This document shows, piece after piece, positions 18,062-26,485 of a DNA stretch of 64,000 bases; the stretch's first letter is position 1, and the number at the start of each line of letters is the position of its first letter. A model generated the notes under the pieces. It was not told the origin of the DNA. It saw only the letters and a program-made list of their open reading frames with translations, and made no database searches. The stretch is from Paraliobacillus ryukyuensis (GTDB lineage: Bacteria; Bacillota; Bacilli; Bacillales; Amphibacillaceae). The stretch covers positions 1 through 64,000 of the forward strand of contig NZ_QNRI01000003.1 of assembly GCF_003315295.1 (NCBI RefSeq), in the 5' to 3' direction. The translations under genes were made by a program, and so were the position numbers.

Positions 18062-18184
18062 GTTTCTCCCTTGCTTGTTTTATTTTTATTTTCTTTTATT
18101 CGGGTTAAAATATACGTGATTTCCGATTAATTTATAGAGAAAGAACGGTTTATTTCCCTTGTTCACCAATTAGAATATAAAAGA

Positions 18185-18193
18185 TGTTATAAT
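18185..18193 (+). promoter_or_regulatory. extended -10 promoter of degV
   Basis: TGTTATAAT is an extended -10 element 30 nt upstream of the degV ATG. No good -35 box is placed 17 nt before it, which is usual for extended -10 promoters. Confidence 0.6.
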
Positions 18194-18223
18194 GAAAATA
18201 TAATTTTACTCAAAGGTGATGAC

Positions 18224-19078
18224 ATGCAGATTCAATTAATGACAGACAGCAGTGCTGATTTACCGAAAGACTTAAAACAAAAATTACAAATCATAACGAT
18301 CCCTTTATTTGTGCATTTCGGTAATGAACAATACACAGGTGAAGCATTAGACACAGTAACTTTACTGGAGAAAATTGAGGCTTCTAATACACTTCCTCGT
18401 TCTTCCGCTCCAGGACCGCATGAATACTATCAAGCATTTAAAGCATGCCCAATTGATAAACCAATTATCTTATTGGGTGTATCAGAAGGGATAAGTAGTG
18501 CTTATAATCATGCGAAAATGGGGCGAAACATGCTTTTAGAAGAAGAACCAAATCGGAAAATTGCTGTAATTAATACCAAAACAGCTTCACCAGGACTTAT
18601 TTTACTGTTAAACGAAGCTGCCGATAAGATTGCAGAAGGATATGGTTATGAGCAATTAGTAACCCATTTAGAAGATCGCGTCGATCACACAATTACTTTG
18701 TTCGTGCTAAGAACGTTAGACAACTTAATTCGTGGTGGACGTTTAGATAAAGTAAAGGGTGCTATTGCAAAAACATTAAACATCAAATTATTATTACATG
18801 CTAGTGATGAAGGAAAAGTTGAAGTGTTAGAAAAAGTGCGCGGAGACAAAAAAGCGCTTCGTCACTTTGTCGATCAAATTGGCGATTATATCTCCAATGC
18901 AGAAAATAAAGTATTAGCAATGACGCATTGTAATGCAAAAGAACGTGCAGAAGATGTCCTTCAGCAAATAAAACAAAAGTATAGTTTTAAGCAAATCATT
19001 TTATCTGATGTAGGACCAGTAATTGCAACACATACTGGAGAAGGTGGTTTAGTTATTTCGTTTTTCAAAGATAAATAA
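18224..19078 (+). CDS. DegV-family fatty-acid-binding protein
   Basis: A 284-residue DegV protein. Members bind a fatty acid and, as FakB, present it to the kinase FakA for phosphorylation (established for Staphylococcus FakB1/2). The N-terminal motif MTDSSADLP, the SAPGPHEYYQAF segment, and the C-terminal domain with THCNAKERAE and IATHTGEGGLVISFF are typical. No FakA gene is adjacent, so its kinase partner would be elsewhere. It is a single gene with its own promoter and terminator. Confidence 0.92.
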   Translation: MQIQLMTDSSADLPKDLKQKLQIITIPLFVHFGNEQYTGEALDTVTLLEKIEASNTLPRSSAPGPHEYYQAFKACPIDKPIILLGVSEGISSAYNHAKMGRNMLLEEEPNRKIAVINTKTASPGLILLLNEAADKIAEGYGYEQLVTHLEDRVDHTITLFVLRTLDNLIRGGRLDKVKGAIAKTLNIKLLLHASDEGKVEVLEKVRGDKKALRHFVDQIGDYISNAENKVLAMTHCNAKERAEDVLQQIKQKYSFKQIILSDVGPVIATHTGEGGLVISFFKDK

Positions 19079-19085
19079 TTAACAA

Positions 19086-19130
19086 AAAAGCAATAGCTAC
19101 TCAAAGTGCAGTAGAAATTGCTTTTTCTTT
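19086..19130 (+). terminator. terminator after degV
   Basis: AAGCAAT and ATTGCTT pair outside, CTACT and AGTAG pair inside, and a T-rich run follows. The structure overlaps the 3' end of the convergent esterase gene. Confidence 0.75.
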
Positions 19131-19814
19131 TTTTGTTATTAAAAAGTTATGCACACTTTTATTAAGCACGTCTTTGTCTTTTCCTAAACAAATCAGATGG
19201 CTTGAATCGAGGTAATAGATGACATCAATATCTATCGGTATTTCTTTATCAAGGTAATGCGTTACCCGATAAGGTACCATACCATCTTGTATTCCTTGTG
19301 CTACGAATACTGGACAAGTAATCTGTTTTAAAGATGGTTTGGTGCATTTCATACATTTTAAAAACTCAACATACGCTCGAAGCGGCACAGCACCTTTTTT
19401 ATGTTGGTAATTTTGATACAGCATATTTTCTTGTAAGTGACCCGTCATTTTATCTTTTATCATATCACCAATGTCCGCAACCATTTGTTTTATATTTAAA
19501 TATCTTCTTGAAGGAGATAACAGCACTAATTTATCCACTTGATAATTAGCTGCTAAGTAAGATGCAATCATACCTCCCATTGAAAAACCAATGACATATA
19601 CACGATCCACTTTTTGTTTCAATACTTGTAGACGTTGTTCGGCTGTTTCTATCCAGTCTTTATATCCAACATTATGTAGCGCTAATGACATCCCATGGCC
19701 AGGTAATGTTGGTATTTCAATTAACCAATCGGTGTGTTCTTTTAAATAAGTTGCTAATGGTTCAATTTCATATGAACCTCCCGTAAAACCATGAAGACAT
19801 AAACACCCAATCAT
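19101..19814 (-). CDS. carboxylesterase/monoacylglycerol lipase-like alpha/beta hydrolase
   Basis: A 237-residue serine hydrolase of the Est30/YvaK type. LHGFTGGSYE forms the oxyanion loop near the N terminus, GFSMGGMIA contains the nucleophile, QDGMVP the acidic residue and DSSHLICLG the histidine. It probably hydrolyses short- or medium-chain esters. The ATG at 19814 was chosen because a GTGGGG ribosome site precedes it and the remaining N terminus (MIGCLCLHGFTGG) matches the family. It is convergent with degV and shares its terminator region. Confidence 0.88.
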   Translation of the reverse strand: MIGCLCLHGFTGGSYEIEPLATYLKEHTDWLIEIPTLPGHGMSLALHNVGYKDWIETAEQRLQVLKQKVDRVYVIGFSMGGMIASYLAANYQVDKLVLLSPSRRYLNIKQMVADIGDMIKDKMTGHLQENMLYQNYQHKKGAVPLRAYVEFLKCMKCTKPSLKQITCPVFVAQGIQDGMVPYRVTHYLDKEIPIDIDVIYYLDSSHLICLGKDKDVLNKSVHNFLITKKEKAISTAL

Positions 19815-19911
19815 GTATATAACCCCACTTTTTCTTTTAGCTATACCCAAATTTACTGGTAACTATGTAAAAAATTGAAATAAATCCTTGTCAATGAACT
19901 GACAAGGACTA

Positions 19912-20283
19912 TTATTTAAAACCTTTCATAAATGATCCAATTCCTTTTATAACTGGTGTAATTTGTTGATATGTGTTAGCAACTTGCCCAACTGTATTTA
20001 ACATCTTATCCAAATCCATCTGTCCATCTTTATCTTGAAAATAACTCATAAAGCCTTTCATTTGATTTCCATAACCACTTGAAGTAGCATTTTGTTGTTC
20101 AGGAAACCATTCCATTGGATGCTGTGGTTTGGACAAATACTGATAAGGTGTTGAAAATTGCTGTTGTTCAGGCATTTGTTGTTGAAATGGTGTTGGTGCT
20201 TGGTAAGGATTCTGCTGGTTAGGAACAAACGGGAATCCTGGATAAGATTGAAAAGGAAATGGACTTCTACGCTGTTCTGGCAT
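19912..20283 (-). CDS. yppG: YppG-like protein
   Basis: A 123-residue protein with a Pro/Gln/Phe-rich, probably disordered N-terminal half (repeats of PFQ, QQ and PYQ) and a conserved C-terminal block GFMSYFQDKDGQMDLDKMLNTVGQVANTYQQ followed by a short hydrophobic end. This matches the YppG family of Bacillaceae, whose function is unknown and which resembles spore-coat-type proteins in composition. The ATG at 20283 has AAGGAG 7 nt upstream. The next gene upstream on the same strand is the glutaredoxin-like gene. Confidence 0.8.
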   Translation of the reverse strand: MPEQRRSPFPFQSYPGFPFVPNQQNPYQAPTPFQQQMPEQQQFSTPYQYLSKPQHPMEWFPEQQNATSSGYGNQMKGFMSYFQDKDGQMDLDKMLNTVGQVANTYQQITPVIKGIGSFMKGFK

Positions 20284-20337
20284 AGGCACACTCCTTTATG
20301 TTTTCTATAGCTTATGCCATTCTTCATCTATGCGTGC

Positions 20338-20586
20338 TTATTTAATTGAAAGATCATACAACTCGTTCTCAATTTTTTGTTTTTGAAATCCTAAAATAAC
20401 TTCACCATTAATAATAGTTGCTGGTGTTGCATAAATGTGTCGCGTTTGTAATTCTTTCAAAAAGTTCCTCTCTTCGGTTACATTTTTCAGCTTATAATCG
20501 GCTCCTAATAACTCCAAATACTCTTTCACACGGTCACATTCTTTACAATTATCGCTAACATAAACAATAACTTCCTTACCTTGCAT
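20338..20586 (-). CDS. glutaredoxin-like protein
   Basis: An 82-residue thioredoxin-fold protein with the active-site pair C14 and C17 (DNCKECDRVKEYL) and the cis-proline loop ATPATIINGE. It most resembles the glutaredoxin/NrdH group. The low-GC Firmicutes usually lack glutathione, so bacillithiol or thioredoxin reductase may serve it; this is inference. The ATG at 20586 follows AAGGAGG by 7 nt. The 370 bases upstream hold no gene I can support. Confidence 0.85.
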   Translation of the reverse strand: MQGKEVIVYVSDNCKECDRVKEYLELLGADYKLKNVTEERNFLKELQTRHIYATPATIINGEVILGFQKQKIENELYDLSIK

Positions 20587-20882
20587 GGTTGTTCCTCCTT
20601 GCATATTCTGATTCTCGTGTTGTTTTAACAGTTCATGTTTCCTAACAGCGTAATATTATTGTTAAATAAAGCGGGACTATTTAACTATATTTATCTATAT
20701 TTTCATACCCGTTACAGATCAAATTAAATCACTTCATTTAACTTTTTTATTATTCTTTATTAAAAGAACGGTAAGAATAATCAATCAATTACAAGCAAGA
20801 ATGAAACAAAGAGGATTTAATCGTAGATGTAGGATAATAAAGCGGAATCAAGAGAGACAAACGCGTTCTTGAAGAGAATGCT

Positions 20883-20913
20883 TTTAGCGCCTATTGTATC
20901 ACTAGGCGCTAAA
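20883..20913. repeat. perfect 11-bp inverted repeat in a gene-free gap
   Basis: TTTAGCGCCTA and TAGGCGCTAAA flank a 9-nt loop. A weak T-rich run follows on the plus strand, but no plus-strand gene lies upstream. It is the only clear structure in the 20587-20960 gap and could be an orphan terminator or the end of a small transcript. Confidence 0.55.
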
Positions 20914-20960
20914 CTGTTTTTAGAATCTTATGTAGAAAATGAAGGAAAGCTATCGATCAA

Positions 20961-21425
20961 TTATTTTAATTGATCCGCATACATACCCAATTTTTTTAAA
21001 AGCTGAACGGCTTCTGTTTTCTCTACTTCCGTTAGACCATTGGTAATAGCCTCTATTTGCTTCCAATGCTCTGGGAAAATATCATTTAGCAATGCTTCCC
21101 CTTTTTGTGTAATCGAAGCATAAGTAATACGGCGATCGGATTCACTTGGCACTCGCAGGAGATAACCTTTTTTCTCTAATTTATCAACGACATAAGTGAT
21201 ACTTCCACTTGCCAGCAGGATTTTATCTCCGATTTTTTGTAATGGTTGATCACCTTGGTGATACAAAAGCTCTAATACACCAAAGTCTGTTGTATTCAGT
21301 CCCTTTCCTCTAATATCTTGTGAAACTTGATCCGCTACTGAACGATATGCTTTTGACAATACAACAAATAACTTCAAAGAAGGATCTTGTTTTTTTTCGT
21401 GGTATAATTTCTTTATTTCGTCCAT
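20961..21425 (-). CDS. MarR-family transcriptional regulator
   Basis: A 154-residue winged-helix regulator. The DNA-binding region has PLQKIGDKILLASGSITYVVDKLEKKGY followed by the wing SESDRRITYASIT. It resembles the MhqR/YkvE group, which responds to quinones and diamide in B. subtilis; that assignment is from memory and not certain. The ATG at 21425 has AAGGGG upstream. A 16-bp palindrome upstream may be its operator. No obvious target gene is adjacent. Confidence 0.88.
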   Translation of the reverse strand: MDEIKKLYHEKKQDPSLKLFVVLSKAYRSVADQVSQDIRGKGLNTTDFGVLELLYHQGDQPLQKIGDKILLASGSITYVVDKLEKKGYLLRVPSESDRRITYASITQKGEALLNDIFPEHWKQIEAITNGLTEVEKTEAVQLLKKLGMYADQLK

Positions 21426-21504
21426 ACTAATTCCCCTTCTCACATCATAAACTTTTTTATGTCATTTTCTGTGGATATGAAGCCACAAGAATAAAATAGA
21501 CTGT

Positions 21505-21520
21505 AAACTAATTTTAGTTT
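21505..21520. promoter_or_regulatory. 16-bp palindrome, possible MarR operator
   Basis: AAACTAATTTTAGTTT is a near-perfect palindrome 80 nt upstream of the MarR gene. MarR regulators commonly bind such palindromes in their own promoters. AT-richness makes chance occurrence possible. Confidence 0.35.
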
Positions 21521-21589
21521 CAGTAATACTTTTTACAATACAAACAAATAATAGCATATTCCTTAAAAAATTGGTAATTGGTAACTTTA

Positions 21590-22096
21590 CTATTCTTTTG
21601 GTTCAATTACTTTTTCAAAGTATACTAATTCAGGTGCTTCAACCGTTTCTTTTCTCGTTTGGACAAATTGGAAGGCATTACGTTTAAACAATTGTTGCGC
21701 ATACTGATTTTCTAAAAAAGTATCGGTATTTAACAAAGGGACACCTGTTTGTTTCGCTAATTGTTCTGCATATGCGAAAAATTGATTAGCGATCCCTTTG
21801 CCTCTTGCAGTTGGATCTACAGCTAAACGTTTTAAAGTGAATGATTGGTCATGAGCAGTCCAGGCAATTTCATTGTATTCTTTATGCCCTCTAGAACTAA
21901 TGGTGCAAACAGCCCGAATTCCTTCTGCTACTTCATAAAGATATAATTCATTGCGGTTCACATCTTTTTGGTAATCTGCCGCTAACGGATACGTATGATC
22001 CCATTGATAACTCCCTTGCTCATTCATTGCTTTCACTACTCGTTTAACTACCTTCATGATCTCAGGTATATCCGTTGTGGTTGCCTTGCGAATCAT
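21590..22096 (-). CDS. GNAT-family N-acetyltransferase
   Basis: A 168-residue acetyltransferase fold. The acetyl-CoA-binding motif A is LKRLAVDPTARGKGIANQFF, and motif B lies near NQYAQQLFKRNAFQFV. The substrate cannot be told. Three in-frame ATGs are close together; I use the one giving MIRKATTTDIPEIM, but the ATG two codons upstream is nearly as good because AAAGGA is closer to it. Confidence 0.85.
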   Translation of the reverse strand: MIRKATTTDIPEIMKVVKRVVKAMNEQGSYQWDHTYPLAADYQKDVNRNELYLYEVAEGIRAVCTISSRGHKEYNEIAWTAHDQSFTLKRLAVDPTARGKGIANQFFAYAEQLAKQTGVPLLNTDTFLENQYAQQLFKRNAFQFVQTRKETVEAPELVYFEKVIEPKE

Positions 22097-22211
22097 GGCC
22101 ATCCCCATCCTTTTTTATTTGCTATTGTACTATAAATTTTAACGTAGTAGGATAGTATTATTTTTTTGAGCGATTAATATCAGTAGAATCACAACTATTT
22201 ATTTTTTTAAG

Positions 22212-22242
22212 AAAAAAGAGCATCGATTACACGAATCGATGC
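22212..22242 (-). terminator. terminator after ydbP
   Basis: On the minus strand GCATCGATT and AATCGATGC form a perfect 9-bp stem with a 5-nt loop, followed by TC and six Ts. Confidence 0.9.
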
Positions 22243-22250
22243 CCCGGTAT

Positions 22251-22571
22251 TTATGCTAGTGCTTTTTGTAAAAATGCGGTTACTTCTTCTGGCGTTTTCG
22301 TATATGCACTATGTTGATGAGCAATTTTTTCTCCGTTTTTAAAGATTAATAAACTTGGAATTCCCATCACATCATTTTCTTGTGCAATACCCTCGATCTC
22401 ATCACTATTGACTTGGTACCATTCGTATTGACTATATGCATCTAAAATGTCACCAATAAACATATCCATACGTTTACAATCTGGACACCAATCCGCATAA
22501 AATTTAATAATGACAGGTTTGTCCGATTGAATGATTTGATTAAATGCTTCTTTTGTTTGAATATTTTTCAT
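22251..22571 (-). CDS. ydbP: thioredoxin-like protein YdbP
   Basis: A 106-residue thioredoxin-fold protein with active site WCPDC (C29 and C32) in KFYADWCPDCKRMDMFIGDI and the cis-Pro motif MGIPSLLIFKNGE. The sequence closely follows B. subtilis YdbP, a cytosolic thioredoxin-like protein of unknown substrate. The ATG is preceded by GAGGCGC. It ends at a strong terminator. Confidence 0.9.
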   Translation of the reverse strand: MKNIQTKEAFNQIIQSDKPVIIKFYADWCPDCKRMDMFIGDILDAYSQYEWYQVNSDEIEGIAQENDVMGIPSLLIFKNGEKIAHQHSAYTKTPEEVTAFLQKALA

Positions 22572-22631
22572 TACTTATGCGCCTCCTCAATACCATCACA
22601 TTACCAGATAGTTTATAAGGGTTTCAACTTA

Positions 22632-23447
22632 TTACTTTTTATATTCGATTCGACCAAGTAGAAAGGCAACCAATAAACCAAAAGCAAAGGTGAGAATGCT
22701 TACTGTAACCTCAAAACCACTTGTTGGCCAACCAGGGAAGATTACAAAGATAGAACCAATAACAAGCCCGATAATGACCGCGAAGGTAGCCGTTGTGAAA
22801 TGGGTGAGAAAATAATTAATTACTTTACTCATCACCACAATTCCAATAACAACACCTATACCGACAACTGCAATAATATCAAATTTTAATTCACTAACAG
22901 CATTAATAATCGTACTATATGCACCAATAACTAGTAGCATAAAAGAACCACTAATACCAGGTAAAATCATCGCTGAACTAGCAATAAATCCTGCTAAAAA
23001 TAAGAAACTATAGGCAGTAATACTTCGATCATTGATTACTCCCGACTCACTTGTTTGGAAAAATAACATAGAAGCCACGAGTGCCGCACCAATTAATAAC
23101 AAGAAATAATGATTAATCTTAAATTTATGCTTTGCCTCTGATTTATGAAAGAGATAAGGTAGAACTCCAATAATCAGACCCAAAAACGCGAACTGTGTCG
23201 GTATTGGATAATGTTCAAACAAAAATTCAATAGCATTAGCTAAAAGAAAAATAGAAGTCAAAACACCAATACCTAAAGGAATAAGAAATGTTAGCTGTTT
23301 TTTCCACTCTTTACTTAAAAATCCGTTAATTGCTGCAATAAGACGGTCATAAATACCAAGCACCACTGCAATGGTTCCACCACTAACACCTGGAACTACA
23401 TCACTCGCCCCCATTAACATCCCTCGATATATATTTTTCCATTCCAT
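22632..23447 (-). CDS. popT: DUF368 undecaprenyl phosphate transporter (PopT-like)
   Basis: A 271-residue polytopic protein of the DUF368 family with eight or nine hydrophobic segments. The N-terminal motif GASDVVPGVSGGTIAVVLGIYD and its internal echo SSAMILPGISGSFMLLVIGAYS show the inverted duplication of the family. DUF368 proteins recycle the lipid carrier undecaprenyl phosphate across the membrane (reported for PopT in Staphylococcus and Vibrio). It is transcribed alone on the minus strand after the capA-like gene. Confidence 0.88.
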   Translation of the reverse strand: MEWKNIYRGMLMGASDVVPGVSGGTIAVVLGIYDRLIAAINGFLSKEWKKQLTFLIPLGIGVLTSIFLLANAIEFLFEHYPIPTQFAFLGLIIGVLPYLFHKSEAKHKFKINHYFLLLIGAALVASMLFFQTSESGVINDRSITAYSFLFLAGFIASSAMILPGISGSFMLLVIGAYSTIINAVSELKFDIIAVVGIGVVIGIVVMSKVINYFLTHFTTATFAVIIGLVIGSIFVIFPGWPTSGFEVTVSILTFAFGLLVAFLLGRIEYKK

Positions 23448-23531
23448 GTATAATTTCTCCCTTTTTTAAAAGTCAATACATGTACTATATTATAGCAAAC
23501 ACCTATAGCGAATAGTATCTACCATAGAAAA

Positions 23532-24692
23532 TTATTTCTCGATAAATTCTAGTTTAGGCATCCACTGAGATACATGTTGTTTCATCTCTTGATAATGTTG
23601 CTGATGTTGCGGTAATTGTTCTTCCGTTAATTGAAACATCGGGACTACTTGATAGTTGGTTTCTGTTTCTTCCGTAAAGTCCAAAAAGGTTACTAAAAAC
23701 TTTGGTGATTTAAGTATAATTTCGTTATCTGCTCGTTTCTCAATTGTTACTTCTGCGATACCACCAATTCGACGGTAAAATTCGTCTTGACCAGACAAAA
23801 AATTTCCCAGGGAATAAATCACAAATGTTCGATTCCCGTCTTTTCCTGTTACCCAGTCTACTGGTTGAAGGACATGCGGATGATGACCAAATACTACATC
23901 CACACCTAAATCAGAAACGTATTGTACAAGTTCTTTCTGTTTATTATTTGGCATTCGTTCATATTGCGTACCAAAATGCAGTTGCATTACGATGACATCG
24001 GCTTTTTGCTTTGCTTTTTCGACATCGTCAGCAATCTTTTCGCGATCAATCCGATTAACTAAATAACCTTTCCCACTAGGGGTTGGAATCCCATTCGTTC
24101 CATAGGTATAGCTAAGAAAAGCGAGGGAAATGTTCGCTTCTGTTTCTAGCACTCTAATTCGTTCACTATCTTTTTGACTTTGATACGCTCCTGTGTACAT
24201 CATATCAATATTATCCCAATGCGCAATTGCGTTTTGCACTGCGGTCTCACCTCGATCTAATGTATGATTATTAGCTAGTGAGACAACATCCACACCACTT
24301 TCTTTTAAAGCATCACCAACAGCAACAGGACTATTAAACGAAGGGTAAGAAGACAGACCTATCTCTTGTCCGCCAATCATCGTTTCTTGATTAGCTGTAG
24401 TAACAGTTGGTTTCGCTAAATACGGTTGAACTTGTTGTAGCATTGGCATAAAATTGTACCCATTCGCTTCTTTAGCATCTCGATAGACACGATCATGAAT
24501 TAAAATATCACCAACAGCTGCTAATGTAATCGAAGAAGTTTCGGACACAACATCTCCCTTTTCTTTGGCAGACTCATGAACTGTTTTATCTGAATGCTTT
24601 TTTGCTGAATAGTCAGGAGATTGCCCCTGACACCCCCACAAAGAAATCGATAGTAATAACGTTAAACACGCGAATAGAGTCTTTCTTTGCAT
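23532..24692 (-). CDS. CapA-family (poly-gamma-glutamate capsule type) lipoprotein
   Basis: A 386-residue secreted protein with an N-terminal signal and probable lipobox ending at Cys in SISLWGC, then a metallophosphoesterase-like CapA domain. Visible motifs are AAVGDILIHDRV, SLANNHTLDRG, LHFGTQYE, VFGHHPHVLQPV and IYSLGNFLSGQ, covering the probable metal ligands. Typical polyglutamate genes (capB, capC) are absent nearby, so capsule synthesis is not implied; many Bacilli carry such lone CapA proteins. The ATG at 24692 has AAAGGA 8 nt upstream. Confidence 0.87.
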   Translation of the reverse strand: MQRKTLFACLTLLLSISLWGCQGQSPDYSAKKHSDKTVHESAKEKGDVVSETSSITLAAVGDILIHDRVYRDAKEANGYNFMPMLQQVQPYLAKPTVTTANQETMIGGQEIGLSSYPSFNSPVAVGDALKESGVDVVSLANNHTLDRGETAVQNAIAHWDNIDMMYTGAYQSQKDSERIRVLETEANISLAFLSYTYGTNGIPTPSGKGYLVNRIDREKIADDVEKAKQKADVIVMQLHFGTQYERMPNNKQKELVQYVSDLGVDVVFGHHPHVLQPVDWVTGKDGNRTFVIYSLGNFLSGQDEFYRRIGGIAEVTIEKRADNEIILKSPKFLVTFLDFTEETETNYQVVPMFQLTEEQLPQHQQHYQEMKQHVSQWMPKLEFIEK

Positions 24693-24894
24693 TATTCTCA
24701 TCCTTTAATCCCATGACTTTATCATCTATATTTAATAGGCTCATTCTATCGTATCGTAGTTTGTCGAAACGTTCCATTCTTAATTAATAACATTTAGAAA
24801 AAAACTCCACTATTGGCTTCACTCAGATCATAAAAAAACAAAAATCATTTTTCATTTATGCTAAAGAAACGTATAATAAAACTGAGGTGATTCC

Positions 24895-25443
24895 ATGCGT
24901 ACGGATAAATTAATGCGAGCAATTACATATGCAACCAAAAGACATGAAGGTCAAACAAGGAAAGTCGATGGTATGCCTTATATCGTCCACCCTTATCGAG
25001 TTGCCATGTTGTTAAAATCAGCAGGGTATCAGGATGATGTAGTAATAGCAGGGCTTTTACACGATGTCGTTGAAGACACGGATGGCAATATTATTGAGAT
25101 TTCTAATTTATTTGGTGAGCACGTAGCTTCCCTGGTCTCTTATGCTACCGAACCTGAAAAAAGCAGACCATGGGAAGAACGTAAACAGCATACAATTGAA
25201 ACATTAAAAGATGCCCCCATAGAGGCCAAACTTGTCGTGTGCGCAGATAAAATTGATAACCTTCGTTCCATATTAGAAAATGAATACGTCAAAGGGGCAG
25301 CAGTATGGAAATTTTTCTCGCGTGGAAAAGAAGTACAACAATGGTATTACCGAGAGATCTATCACAGCTTGCAAATGAACCTTGACCATGGAAATGTTCC
25401 ATTACTTCAAGAACTTAAGAAATTGGTAGATCGCTTTATTTAA
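24895..25443 (+). CDS. Mesh1/SpoT-type HD hydrolase
   Basis: A 182-residue single-domain HD protein. The metal and catalytic residues match Mesh1/RelA hydrolase domains: His32 (IVHPYRVA), His56-Asp57 and Glu60-Asp61 (GLLHDVVEDTDG), and Asp121 (CADKIDNLRSI). RKVDGMPYIVHP is the familiar SpoT N-terminal motif. No synthetase or TGS domain is present. It may hydrolyse (p)ppGpp or a related nucleotide; this is inference. It is followed 10 nt later by the FabI-like gene, so they form an operon. Confidence 0.85.
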   Translation: MRTDKLMRAITYATKRHEGQTRKVDGMPYIVHPYRVAMLLKSAGYQDDVVIAGLLHDVVEDTDGNIIEISNLFGEHVASLVSYATEPEKSRPWEERKQHTIETLKDAPIEAKLVVCADKIDNLRSILENEYVKGAAVWKFFSRGKEVQQWYYREIYHSLQMNLDHGNVPLLQELKKLVDRFI

Positions 25444-25453
25444 GGAGGAAACA

Positions 25454-26233
25454 ATGAACGACTTAATCCAATTAAAAGACAAAAACATCGTCATTATGGG
25501 CGTATCCAATGAGCGTAGTCTCGCCTGGGGGATTGCCAAAACACTTCATAAAGCTGGCGCGAACCTTATTTTTACTTATCGTAAAGAACGCTCATATCAA
25601 AAACTTATCCAGCTATTAGAAAAAGAAAATATAGAGCACACCTTAACGGTTGCTTGTGATGTGAATGAAGATGACAGTCTCCAACAAGCTTTCACGAAAA
25701 TTGGAGAAGAAGTGAACACGATTCACGGCATTGTGCACGCGATTGCTTTTGCACATGGCGAAGATTTGCATGGTGATTTTGTTAACACAACCAGAAGCGG
25801 CTATGCTTTTGCTCAAGACACGAGTGCATATTCGTTAATTGCTGTAGCTAGAGAAGCCAAACCTTATCTAGAAGCTGGTTCTTCGATTATAACTATGAGT
25901 GCATTAGGCGCCGAGCGTGCACTTGATGGTTATAAAGTAATGGGGGTTGCTAAAGCCGCTTTGGAATCGACTTGCAAATACTTAGCACTTGATCTAGGTG
26001 AAGCAAACATCCGTATTAATGCGATTTCTGCTGGACCAATTAGAACTTTAGCTGCGCAAGGGGTTCCAACATTTAAGCAGATGTTGCGGGATACAAAAGA
26101 AAAAGCGCCATTAAAACGAAATGTTACACAAGAAGAAGTTGGAAATGCGGCATTAATGCTATTAAGTCCTTTATCGAGCGGTATTACGGGCGAAATTGTT
26201 CATGTTGATGCTGGTTATAATATTGTTGGTTAA
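25454..26233 (+). CDS. fabI: FabI-like enoyl-ACP reductase (short-chain dehydrogenase)
   Basis: A 259-residue SDR protein with FabI architecture: the N-terminal nucleotide motif IMGVSNERSLAWGIAKTL, VHAIAFA, and the catalytic Tyr160-x6-Lys167 (YKVMGVAK) followed by ISAGPIRTLAAQG. FabI reduces the enoyl-ACP double bond in fatty acid elongation. The motif usually written SYLGAER reads SALGAER here, so the tyrosine equivalent to E. coli Tyr146 is Ala150. Whether it is a normal enoyl reductase is therefore open. AAGGAGG lies before the ATG. Confidence 0.82.
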   Translation: MNDLIQLKDKNIVIMGVSNERSLAWGIAKTLHKAGANLIFTYRKERSYQKLIQLLEKENIEHTLTVACDVNEDDSLQQAFTKIGEEVNTIHGIVHAIAFAHGEDLHGDFVNTTRSGYAFAQDTSAYSLIAVAREAKPYLEAGSSIITMSALGAERALDGYKVMGVAKAALESTCKYLALDLGEANIRINAISAGPIRTLAAQGVPTFKQMLRDTKEKAPLKRNVTQEEVGNAALMLLSPLSSGITGEIVHVDAGYNIVG

Positions 26234-26319
26234 TTTGATGTTTAAGTTAATTTTAACGAGGGTATACTGCTAGTAAGCCATTACAACCAATCGATTTATA
26301 GAAAGGATGTATTAATAAT

Positions 26320-26472
26320 ATGGCACGCAAGCAACAATATCAACCTACGAAGAAAGCAAGAATGCAATTATCTTCTGCTCAAGAAGTGAATTACAATCAC
26401 GAATTCAAACAGGCTGATATCGCTGGTGGTTTCCGTCAGCAAAAATTACGTGAAATTCGTCAAGAAGATTAA
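26320..26472 (+). CDS. small YfhE-like protein
   Basis: A 50-residue basic protein starting MARKQQYQPTKKARM, with a core LSSAQEVNYNHEFKQADIAGGFR. This core resembles the short YfhE family of Bacillaceae, as I recall it; function unknown. A GAAAGGATG site lies before the ATG and a strong terminator follows. Its place after a fabI-like gene is where B. subtilis has the gamma-type spore protein sspE, but the sequence lacks the Gln/Asn repeats of that family. Confidence 0.7.
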   Translation: MARKQQYQPTKKARMQLSSAQEVNYNHEFKQADIAGGFRQQKLREIRQED

Positions 26473-26485
26473 TGTTTACTTAAAT

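Noticed and set aside
20800-20872. A 23-codon basic frame beginning MKQRGFNRR in the gap after the glutaredoxin-like gene
   Set aside because: No ribosome site and no recognised family; likely chance.
23532-24692. Capsule (poly-gamma-glutamate) biosynthesis locus
   Set aside because: Only a lone CapA-like lipoprotein is present; capB, capC and related genes are absent nearby.
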